NCBI GenBank assembly: GCA_048013815.1
Contig: CM106586.1
Location: forward strand, 2,852,001-2,916,000
Length of the DNA stretch: 64,000 nucleotides
Reading direction: 5' to 3'
Source of the DNA: Setoptus koraiensis
Taxonomy: Eukaryota > Arthropoda
The notes below the pieces were generated by a model. It saw only the letters and a program-made list of their open reading frames with translations, ran no database searches and was not told the DNA's origin. How positions within the stretch are numbered: the first letter of the stretch is position 1; each line of letters begins with the position of its first letter. Below, in pieces: positions 48,745 to 57,452 of this stretch. The translations under genes and the position numbers were made by a program.

Positions 48745-49430
48745 CAAAACCCCCTATGGACTCCTGTAACCCATACGCCACATGCATTACTCCGCCCAAA
48801 CACACCACAACCCGCTGTTTCACCCTGCGCCTTCAAACCACCGCAACCTTGGTACGCGATGACCTCTAGAGCACTCAAGAAGTTGCCCAACATGCCAATG
48901 CTAACGATTTCCCCATCAAACCCCTAAGGTCTTAGCACTCCCCCGCCCGCCCCTTAGGTACCGTCGACCAAGAAGCGTAACTCTAGTGTCACCCCCTCCC
49001 CCACCCATTCAATAAAATTTGCCCCCCCTCCGCCCGCCCCACGCTCCCCTTACCCTACCAAAAAGACCGACACAATCGCTCGCCCCCCACAATCCAGCTC
49101 CCTCCCAGCCCGCCTCCCAAACGCCATCCTAACACTCTACAACCACTCCAACCCAATGCTCACCCAAAGCCCCCCCACGTACCAATCCCCACTCCCCTAC
49201 AGCACCACCCCTGTTTATGCGAGCGCCCCCAATCCCATCTACCATACCTCTCAAACACCCGATATGTCACTTGCCCTATACCCCACTATGACCACAGCCA
49301 TTCTCAGAAAGCAATTGAACCTCACAACGAGCAACCCCATAGTCAACAATACCGCCTTAATAACCAATACACCACTGACTCCCCTTAATCCAAGAGCTAG
49401 TCTGAATATCCTAGCGTGACAAATATGATC
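48745..49430. other. C-rich, G-poor stretch, probably faulty consensus
   Basis: The + strand is full of C homopolymers and C-rich words and has very few G's, unlike everything around it. It begins and ends abruptly inside otherwise normal DNA, next to an N gap, and covers the place where the C-terminal half of the receptor gene on the minus strand should lie. On that strand the sequence is over-rich in G, as when a two-colour sequencer calls missing signal as G. Open frames here (for example 49156-49419 +) should be ignored. Confidence 0.6.
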
Positions 49431-50786
49431 GTAATTGTCCAAGGCAGCAGTATCCGATGGCTGGCTGCTGCAGCAGTTTGGATTATAAAATTGATAATGA
49501 TATATGGTATTGCTAGAATGATTATGATTGTTGTGAGCGAATCGTTGGGCGCATTGACGACAATCGTTGGTGAAACGTATTAGTTGGGTGTTGTAAATCA
49601 TCAATCTATCCGCCAAGATGACCGCACAAAACATAAAAGTGTATGTTTCCATGAATGACGAGACGTTCAGACAAACTAGTAAAAACGTATCCACAGTTTG
49701 AAACAGTATAGACAAAATTCTCAAAAAGCTCATGCTAAAGCAAGGCAGCTCTGTATAAATTTTGTAACATAGAAATAAACCGGTAGTAATAATATGGACC
49801 AGAATCAGGAAAGCAGCAGCAGTGGTCATCGCCCTGTAGAGTTTAGCTGTACAGATTAATTCGGTTTTGTTCTTGCTTGTTATTGCCATCAAATCCAACT
49901 CTACTATATCATTATTGGTCATCTGTTTCAAGATAGCATGCTCTTCGATTAAATGTTTCGGTAGTTGACCTGTGAAACAGTATGTCATATGTTCTCTCAA
50001 GGACAATTTTGGCGCTAGCAGTAATTCTTTGTATCTAAAAACGGTACTGAAAAACGATTGTTGTTGTGTCTCGTCATCGGTGCTACCTCGTTGTTCCATG
50101 ATACTCAAGCATCGACTTGTTCGGGATCTATTCCCAGGTGACGCTCTCATGGGGTGCTGAAATCTGAAAAGACTAATTAATCTCTGAGCTAGATTGTTAA
50201 ATGTGTACATCAGTGTTATCATATGTAATATTGCAGCGTTAAGACCGGAAGTGAAAGACCAACGATCAAAACTGACCAGCTTCAAACTTAAATACCAATA
50301 CAGTCTTGCCAGATAAGTCGCACCATTAATGTCTCTAATGTCTAGTTCTTTTCCAATTTCGCACGTTTGATTACGGTAGTGCTCACTGCTATTGTTGCCA
50401 TCTTTATATTTTGATTTAGCATCCTCATGAATCGTCACGTTGTAATAGGACTGAATTGTGCAAAAACTAAGAAAAATTAACTGGTAGCCATGCAATAATA
50501 ACCTCCATTTGCATTCGCGATAGAGAACAGTGATTATCCTGTGTCTTTTATCAGCGTCACTAGTGTAAAGGTAAGGTGTGATGCAGATGTTGCAATAATT
50601 GGATACTGCGTAGATAAAAGAAAAAACATTGAATCTTCTTGAAGTGCTAGATATTCTTTTTGATGGTTCAGAGTTGCCGTGAGCGCCATCAGCGAGATCT
50701 GATGATGATATTCGTTCGGTTATTTCATAGGGTGCGACTGGGTTCGAGAGAGATAGAGTCTGAGCTCGCTTGATCAGCATGTTCAT
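49251..50786 (-). CDS. second gustatory-receptor-like protein, 3' part damaged
   Basis: A paralogue of the receptor at 7314. Matching blocks are RFNVFSFIYAVSNYCNI near the start, the RHRIITVLYRECKWRL segment, FRYKELLLAPKLSLREHMTYCF in the middle, and the LMAITSKNKTELICTAKLYRAMT region before a hydrophobic stretch. The frame starts at ATG 50786 and is trustworthy to about 49435; the last 60 codons fall into the C-rich stretch, lose resemblance and run to a stop at 49251. The final helices and the TYhhhhhQF-type end are not found. Whether the gene is intact in the animal cannot be told, because the consensus here looks wrong. Several Asn-Xaa-Ser/Thr sites lie in a presumed external loop. Confidence 0.7.
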   Translation of the reverse strand: MNMLIKRAQTLSLSNPVAPYEITERISSSDLADGAHGNSEPSKRISSTSRRFNVFSFIYAVSNYCNICITPYLYTSDADKRHRIITVLYRECKWRLLLHGYQLIFLSFCTIQSYYNVTIHEDAKSKYKDGNNSSEHYRNQTCEIGKELDIRDINGATYLARLYWYLSLKLVSFDRWSFTSGLNAAILHMITLMYTFNNLAQRLISLFRFQHPMRASPGNRSRTSRCLSIMEQRGSTDDETQQQSFFSTVFRYKELLLAPKLSLREHMTYCFTGQLPKHLIEEHAILKQMTNNDIVELDLMAITSKNKTELICTAKLYRAMTTAAAFLILVHIITTGLFLCYKIYTELPCFSMSFLRILSILFQTVDTFLLVCLNVSSFMETYTFMFCAVILADRLMIYNTQLIRFTNDCRQCAQRFAHNNHNHSSNTIYHYQFYNPNCCSSQPSDTAALDNYDHICHARIFRLALGLRGVSGVLVIKAVLLTMGLLVVRFNCFLRMAVVIVGYRASDISGV

Positions 50787-52150
50787 TTTTAATCGATCAC
50801 TATTATCATAGATTGACTTAATTTTCCAATCTATAGTAGAGTTTAGATGATTATTGTTACATGAGAGATGAGCATACTAATTGATACTCATAAAAATAGC
50901 GCACATAAAATTAAAGAAAGTTTGAAGAAATTCTCACCAATGTTAGGAGTCCCTTAACGCATGATCGAACACTGTCAATAGGACTCGCGAACACAAGCAC
51001 CAAAGTTTGTTTCTATAAGGTTCCGTGTCTGGAGTCTAGACACGGATCCTAGACTCTAGAATATGTACATATTCTAGAGTCATGATCAGAAGTGGACCAT
51101 ATCTACATAGTAGATTCTATTGTGTGGACAAAAAAAATTGTCCCGGTGTGCTAAAAGTAATGGATCTCCTATTTACTTTGTGCGAAGTAGGAAAAAAGTT
51201 GCGAAAAAAGGCAAAAAGAGCCAAAATTTGAAATTTCGATGACATCTACCAGATGGGAGAATGAGAAAATGTCTGATTGTCCTAAACAGATATGAAGTAT
51301 AGTTGTGTGAGATCGTGCGAAAGTCGAGAGGCTACCTCGTTGCGCCTCCAAACTAGTGGATCTTACTGCTGCAAGAAAATCTTATGTAACGTTGCTTGTT
51401 TTTTTATTGTTGCACGAACTAAAGATTCGACCTTAGACTATTCTCCATTTCGATTTTCTGTGTACTGGTACAAAGTACAACTGACTCATCGCTTGGTCCT
51501 TCGTAAAACGCAATCTGCATAATTCACGCGAAAATTTCCCGACTGATTGCACAAGATGATAAAATGCCTTCTGAACATATTCGTTATTCGCTGCCTGGCA
51601 TGCCAGACCAGTGAACTTGGAATCAATTTATTGTCGTTCGGATTGTTTTTTGTCATTATTTGTAAGATTTTTCATTGACACGCATCTCAAACGATGCGAT
51701 ACATGTTTTAGAGGCGTGCACATTTCGATCTCGTGCCATGTCTCTCAGTTGATCGCATCTTTCATTCGGAAATTCTATTTTTACGGAATCACTCCATCAG
51801 CAGTCCGTGTGATTCATCTTTCCATTCGTGCCATCAGACACCTGATATTGGAAATGAATAGAATCATTATGGCGTGCAAGTAATCTATTTTCAGAGAGAA
51901 ACAAAAACTTTCTGATCTCTTCGAATAGTTGGCTTAAGTCAACCAGAAATATTTAGTGACTTTTTAGCTGACAAAATTTTTTCTGTTGGTTACTAAATAA
52001 GATAAGCTGCTTTTCCACAGCACAATCAGTAGTTTACATTGTATATTTATGTATCCGCTTATCAATATTGGCTAGATGAAGTGATAGTGCGCATATTTCG
52101 CATGCATCTTCTTTTTGGATTAGGCGCAAACGGAACCCGAAAAATTAATC
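50787..52150. other. intergenic between divergent genes, with palindromes
   Basis: This is the promoter side of the receptor (-) and of the secreted protein (+). It contains the perfect palindrome at 51052-51081 and a related foldback just before it. The open frame at 51611-51883 (+) has an ATG and 90 codons but no family resemblance, signal peptide or neighbouring support; I do not call it a gene. Confidence 0.45.
51022..51081. repeat. 30-bp perfect palindrome next to a second foldback
   Basis: Positions 51052-51081 read the same on both strands (half-site GACTCTAGAATATGT, centre TGTACA). Just upstream, CCGTGTCT ... AGACACGG (51023-51044) forms another foldback, and both contain the CTAGA core. 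They lie about 265 bp upstream of the receptor start codon. A CTAGA-centred palindrome also precedes the paralogous receptor at 7136-7152. Confidence 0.85.
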
Positions 52151-53326
52151 ATGGCTAAAATAAAAGTATTATTCCTATTAGCATGCATCATTAAAGTTTT
52201 AATGGCCGAGCAAGATGATGTCAAGGAATGTACTAAAATGATTGAAAATGCCCGCTCAATAGAAGAAGTCTTGAAAATATTTGCTGCGAAACTCACTGTC
52301 GTTTCAGCGAGCCAGAAAGGACTCGGCGTCTGCCTGAGAACTACCGATGCATTTCCCTATGACAGTATGAAGGATCTTGAAAACATTATCGAGCTTGGCA
52401 AAACTCGTGATGTCTGTAACTATGAAAATTACGTAACGAAACAACTTGGTCGTTATCATACAATGAAGATGATCCGGGAACCGAACAATCGTCTGAGCCA
52501 AATTTTCAGACAGTATGTCGAAAAAGTTATTGCCAGTTGCACAGAGGCACTAGCAGTGAGAATTCGCGAAGCTGAACAAGCAGAGGATCTCCAAACTGGC
52601 ATGGCTATCATCAAAGATCTCCTAGAGAAAACAAGCGCAACAAGAAATAGTAACAACATTCTTATGGGTCTATTTGTAGAGAAGTTATCGAACGCTCAAA
52701 AACTCGCCACTCATAGAATCGAATTATTGATGGAAAGTGATCAGATTTATGATCCAGACAGCGAAGTACCACCAATTGTCAAAGCCTATTCACCTGTTAT
52801 CATAATTAATCTTTTGAAACTCCGCCACGCATGTAGACTTACATACAAGTATCATCGCGACACTATCTACAGTATTCAGTATCTTGCCCGCCGGAATTAC
52901 ATCGTAACAGACATCGACAACGACTCGATCGATATCAGCCCTCAACTGGTTGTGGCACAAATGTGTGAAATCATGAAACTAATTCAGGTGGAAACATTAA
53001 ACTATGATAAAGATATTCGTTTCAAGATGTCTATTCGGTCATTCAACAGTGACCGTGTTAACCCTGTCGCTAAACTTGTTGAATGGCCTCCATTTCTGAG
53101 AGCCAATGAGTTTAGCGAAGAAGTGCACGTAGTGGATTTGAGCGACAGTATCAGAAATGATCCACCCAGTTTGATATTGACTCAATTTCCATCTTTATGT
53201 TCCTTTTTTCCACTGAGCAAACTATGCGGCAGAAAAGAGAGGCTCGATTCCATACGAAAAACTTTCCTAACCGCCCAATTCTTGCAAGCTTTTGTCCACT
53301 ATTTGACAACGAATGAGCTCCAGTGA
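52151..53326 (+). CDS. secreted protein of unknown function
   Basis: I do not recognise this 391-residue protein. It begins with a clear signal peptide (Lys-Ile-Lys followed by a hydrophobic core, cleavage probably after LMA near residue 19). The rest is predicted largely helical, without further membrane segments, with about ten scattered Cys and many Arg, Glu and Leu residues. Motif-like spots are KECTKMIENARSIEEVLKIF near the N-terminus and SLCSFFPLSKLCGRKE near the C-terminus. No introns, and codon use is like the neighbouring AT-rich genes. It could be a lineage-specific secreted or luminal protein. The frame's length, the signal peptide and the ATG context (TCATGG) make a real gene likely. 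Confidence 0.75.
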   Translation: MAKIKVLFLLACIIKVLMAEQDDVKECTKMIENARSIEEVLKIFAAKLTVVSASQKGLGVCLRTTDAFPYDSMKDLENIIELGKTRDVCNYENYVTKQLGRYHTMKMIREPNNRLSQIFRQYVEKVIASCTEALAVRIREAEQAEDLQTGMAIIKDLLEKTSATRNSNNILMGLFVEKLSNAQKLATHRIELLMESDQIYDPDSEVPPIVKAYSPVIIINLLKLRHACRLTYKYHRDTIYSIQYLARRNYIVTDIDNDSIDISPQLVVAQMCEIMKLIQVETLNYDKDIRFKMSIRSFNSDRVNPVAKLVEWPPFLRANEFSEEVHVVDLSDSIRNDPPSLILTQFPSLCSFFPLSKLCGRKERLDSIRKTFLTAQFLQAFVHYLTTNELQ

Positions 53327-54192
53327 CTGGTCTAAAGTAATTATAGTCGAAAGTGCATAATATGAAATCATATCTGTGATATGATAACTAGCCGATAGTA
53401 ACTATTGAATGACGACTGTAACACAAACCCTCCGCAGTTAATCTATTAGGAAATGACCCAATGTCAGCCTAATGCATAATCGAGAGACATCTCGCTACTT
53501 CCTTCGCCGCTTGCATAATAGAAACGGGGATCTCTCCCGTCACGCGACATCAGCAAGACAGACGATGGCACACCAATTACGACCTAATAAATAACATAAT
53601 AAAGTACCACAATGAACGCCAAGAATCTAGGTTTGTTCAAAAGCAAATCTTGTTTCAAATACGGCTAACAATTGTGAGATGCAGCTACTCCCATCACCGA
53701 CAACTTTTTGTGATTCAAACCTCGCGCCAACTAACAGTACTCTTGAAAGGTAAACACGGTGGATGAAGTATCTGAAGTGCAAAAATGTAACAAACATGTC
53801 AAGTCTAACTTGATGTATTGTGTTTGATATATTGTTATAAACTGTTAATACATTATTATTAAATCAATAATATCTTGTGTTATTTGTATCTGTATTCGTC
53901 GGAACGAAACATATCGGAACTGGCATACAAGCCTGGCCATCTGCTGACAATTTCATCACATGTCGTCATCTTATTATTAAATTATTATATTTTATTATAA
54001 ATTATCTGTTTGTACTTACAGGATAGTCTCGTTTGTTTTGTTGCTAGTCCGCCAAACAAATGCTTGACAAATGATTCTACGCAACTGAATTCTAGATTGG
54101 AATTGGTCCACCAAATACTGAACCTAGTAACTTGTGACAGTATTACTCTTCAACTATTAGCTAATAACCATTCAAGTTACAATCAGAAAAGT
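53327..54192. other. intergenic and possible leader of GOLGA7
   Basis: AT-rich. Candidate polyadenylation signals for the upstream gene occur near 53585-53600. The frame of GOLGA7 is open upstream to a splice-acceptor-like TTACAG ending at 54021, so a non-coding or coding 5' exon may be joined there, but the protein is already full length from 54193. Confidence 0.4.
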
Positions 54193-54600
54193 ATGGAAAC
54201 AATCAATTTAGAATCACTCAATCTGCGTAAGATATTTATACAACGAGATTTCACTAAAGGAACAAAAATAAAATTTGAAACAACATTTCCCAATGAGCTC
54301 AATGGATTAGTCACTCAAGAATCCTTTGTCCAATTTATGGAATCCTTGAACGAGATATACAATGATTCTGAGAGATTGACAATTTGTGAAAGCTGTCTAG
54401 CTTGTCTCACTGCCTACTTATTGTATCTATGTATAGAGACTTATAAAGAAAAGTGTATGAAAAAAGCGCTCGAGCTTATAGATAAACAAAACGAAATATG
54501 GAGAGATCGTGGCGTTGTTGTATTGGATCCCATATCTAGAGGTTACAGAGTGATGGAAATACAAATTTACACAAATAATCAGACAAGACCTTTACAATAA
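54193..54600 (+). CDS. GOLGA7: GOLGA7 (Golgin A7/Erf4-like), palmitoyltransferase partner
   Basis: A small peripheral Golgi protein which, with a ZDHHC9-type enzyme, palmitoylates Ras-like proteins (the counterpart of yeast Erf4). The 135-residue protein fits the family's usual length of about 137. It shows KIFIQRDFTKGT (about 11-22), KFETTFPNEL, the family block CESCLACLTAYLLYLCIET (about 76-95, with the membrane-proximal cysteines), and the C-terminal DPISRGYRVMEIQIY. The ATG at 54193 is chosen because translation from it gives the family length. It is convergent with SF3A1, with 106 bp between stops. Confidence 0.93.
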   Translation: METINLESLNLRKIFIQRDFTKGTKIKFETTFPNELNGLVTQESFVQFMESLNEIYNDSERLTICESCLACLTAYLLYLCIETYKEKCMKKALELIDKQNEIWRDRGVVVLDPISRGYRVMEIQIYTNNQTRPLQ

Positions 54601-54706
54601 TAATAATAAAAAAAAGCTAAAAAATATTGCGAAACTTGAAATGGATGAAGGAATTTATTCTTTTTAACGAAGTAACTGGAATCGGATTTCATCCAACTGG
54701 ATCGGT

Positions 54707-56293
54707 CTACTTTTTTTTCTTTGCTCGGTGGCCATCCCAAGATGGGTCCACTGGCGCAAGGGGGTCCTCCTCTTCATCGATCTTTCTACCAATGGCTGTC
54801 TCAGCATCGGCACTGCCAAATATGTCTGTTCGGCGTTCGGCGAATTGTTTCAAACTACTCTCGACTTGAGCCCCAGACGCGTATACGTCCTCCTGGTTAG
54901 CTCTTTCTTGCATAACACGATTCTTTAGTTCTATGCTGCGCGAGTCTATCAAGCTATACTTGACGTGACTTTGTAGTTTGTCGGCAGGCACAAGCTCGTT
55001 TGTAATTGAGGATACAAAATAACTGTCCGGTTTCGGTGCAATCCTCTCCTTTTGTTTGGGATCGTAGTCTTTCTTGATGAGCACTGCCTCTGGTTTTGGT
55101 GGCAAAAATTCAACCAATGCTGGTGGTACAAGATCCTCTCGGCCATCATCAGATTGTTGATCTTCGTCAGATTCGACATCCATGTCTATTTCCATTTCCT
55201 CTGGGACATTCTGCTCCTCCAAGCGCTGTTGCAGTAAGACTCTCGATCCCACTTGATCGGCGGTGGTTGGTGCTGGGTAGGGACCTCGTTCGCCCGGCTG
55301 ATAGTCGACAGTTTCAACTACAACAAAATCGTGCCAATCAATTTGTGCGTACTGAAGACGTTCCAATTCCTCTTCTTCTTCTTTTCGCTGACGTTCTGCT
55401 TCTTGTAATTTTGACCATTCTGATCTCATTCGCACCTTGTTGATAACATGTTGCAGATTGGTTGCGTCTTTCATCAATGAATCAACAATCTGATTGTTGT
55501 GATTTAATATTTTAGAATACTGTTCAATGAGCAATGTGAAATAATTGAACTGGCCATGTTGCGGCCTGAGAAAGTCAAATTGGGCATTATTCTGTTCCCT
55601 ATTAAGAAGCTCAGTTAAGAAATTTCTTCCATGCATAGCCACAAATTGGGCCGTTAATTTTATAATCTCTAAATCTAATACTGTCATAGACGATGGTGGA
55701 TCGGCTAGGTATTCGAATTCCGGGGGCGGCTCTCGGGGAGTGGAGGGTACTGAGAAGAGTTCTCTAAGTTTTTTGATGACCGGCTTGTTGGCCAAAATAT
55801 CTTTTTGGTTATCGTGTTTCGCATGCTCCCTATCCGCCGCATCATCTAGCTTAAGTTTATGTACATCGACTGAATCTAGAGATACGCCAGAATCTCCTTT
55901 ATTTAGAACACTCTTAGTGCCATGATTGTCCACTATTGTCTGGTCAGTGCCTACACCATTTGATGATTTGTCATGATCGTGATCCGATGTCGCCGGCAAC
56001 ACCTTATCATCATCCTCTGTTGACGCTTGGTCATGTCTACTGTCGCCAGTGGTTACGGCTGGTTCTGGAACTGCCGGTTTGTTACTTTGCTCTAGTGACT
56101 CTCTTATCTTGTGTTCATAATAGGCATGATATGGATCGCCAGCATTGAGAAAATTAAATCTTGGATTATTCTGTTCATTTTGTCTAATTCGTGATTCAAA
56201 CTCTCTTCCATTGCGAGCAACAAAATTGGCCGCAGTGTCCACTATTGTTCGCAAATCCGGTGGCGGATAAATAATACCCAAGGGCTCGGCCAT
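54707..56293 (-). CDS. SF3A1: SF3A1 splicing factor, without ubiquitin-like domain
   Basis: A core subunit of the SF3a complex of the U2 snRNP, needed for branch-site recognition. The 528-residue intronless frame has SURP1 (about 13-63, with FVARNGREFESRI and the NNPRFNFL strand), an acidic linker, SURP2 (about 203-262, AQFVAMHGRNFL), the PRP21 region with DWHDFVVVETVDYQP and PPPTT-like PAPTT, the KKDYDPK segment and the highly conserved SSLKQFAERRTDIFG. It ends at WDGHRAKKKK. In human SF3A1 (793 residues) this Trp-Asp-Gly-His point is followed by a proline-rich region and a ubiquitin-like domain; both are missing, and no good donor for a further exon is seen. Yeast Prp21 also lacks them. Confidence 0.95.
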   Translation of the reverse strand: MAEPLGIIYPPPDLRTIVDTAANFVARNGREFESRIRQNEQNNPRFNFLNAGDPYHAYYEHKIRESLEQSNKPAVPEPAVTTGDSRHDQASTEDDDKVLPATSDHDHDKSSNGVGTDQTIVDNHGTKSVLNKGDSGVSLDSVDVHKLKLDDAADREHAKHDNQKDILANKPVIKKLRELFSVPSTPREPPPEFEYLADPPSSMTVLDLEIIKLTAQFVAMHGRNFLTELLNREQNNAQFDFLRPQHGQFNYFTLLIEQYSKILNHNNQIVDSLMKDATNLQHVINKVRMRSEWSKLQEAERQRKEEEEELERLQYAQIDWHDFVVVETVDYQPGERGPYPAPTTADQVGSRVLLQQRLEEQNVPEEMEIDMDVESDEDQQSDDGREDLVPPALVEFLPPKPEAVLIKKDYDPKQKERIAPKPDSYFVSSITNELVPADKLQSHVKYSLIDSRSIELKNRVMQERANQEDVYASGAQVESSLKQFAERRTDIFGSADAETAIGRKIDEEEDPLAPVDPSWDGHRAKKKK

Positions 56294-57452
56294 GTTGTAT
56301 AGTGTTCAAGTATGTAAATGGTCCAACTTGTCTTGTATCCGACAACATTATGTATATACAAAAATATTTCAATAGTTTAACGTGTTTCTAGTGCACTGTT
56401 TTCTTTTGTTTATTTCAGAAACACATGTTTTACGGTCGAACAGGCAGCGCCACAGCGGCAGTATACTGAATCATAATTTTCTGTCAGGATCGCTCCAACT
56501 TAAAAGTGACACTAGCCACACTCCGGCATTGCTCAGCATTCGAAGCGTGCTTTTTATCTTGGAAAATTTTCTCTTTGAATTAGGAATAGATATTACGTAA
56601 ACGGAAAACCATTTGAAATGAGGCATCAACTTATAACTACTGTAGCTTATGAAGTGTCAATTCTGATGTTTGTGTATTTGGTTATAATTTTGCAACTTTT
56701 CACACATCATAACTTCACACATCTCCAGTCTTTCTTCTATCCAATGCACTTGCATTAAATTGAGCTGATTGACATTTTATGCCCAAACTGTTTGTCTCTC
56801 TTATATCATGTATAACTTAACGATGATATTAGCAAACTCAGCGAATTCATCAATATAAAATAGATCTATTTTGCACTAAAACTCACATAACATCGAAAAT
56901 TAGATATGACGCTTAATAGGGATGTCTGATAATAATGTTGGGACAGAGAGTTGCGATCTTTTTGTCATGTTGGCGTCCCTATTTTCTTGCCGATATCTCA
57001 CGGCATCCAACTAAATCCAAATCATCTCAAGCCAACTTCGTTTATTCGTTAGTTGTTGTTGTGAGTTATACAAGATTAATTGACTTGCCACCGAACATGA
57101 TTATAGCTGAAGGGCCGATTGCATAATGGTACTATAATTGTTGCTACAGTGCGGTTCAAGAGTTTTTCTAGGTAGCTGGAGACTCATTGACATTTCCGAT
57201 TTAACATTTGTATCTTTCATATATGGTTGTTTGTATGACCAATAGATGTAAGTGCAAGTTTCCATTGCAAGTTGATTTGGCGTCTCTTATAACATTTTCT
57301 CTTAGTGATCTTGATCAGATCAACCTACTTGTTATTATTGGAACAATGGTAGGTTCCTCGAATTAATTCACTCTGCATATCAAATTGTTGTCGATTTGTT
57401 CTCGTATAGAGATTATAATAAAAATTGAAACAGAATCAGCAAAAACAAAACG
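56294..57452. other. intergenic between divergent SF3A1 and peroxidase 2
   Basis: AT-rich. Open frames at 56382-56600 and 56935-57126 are short and without resemblance. No TATA box is convincing. Confidence 0.45.

Noticed and set aside
49156-49419. Proline/threonine-rich 87-codon frame
   Set aside because: It lies within the C-rich stretch of doubtful sequence and is antisense to the receptor gene.
51611-51883. 90-codon frame before the secreted protein
   Set aside because: It has no signal peptide, domain or neighbour support, and its length is within chance for this composition.
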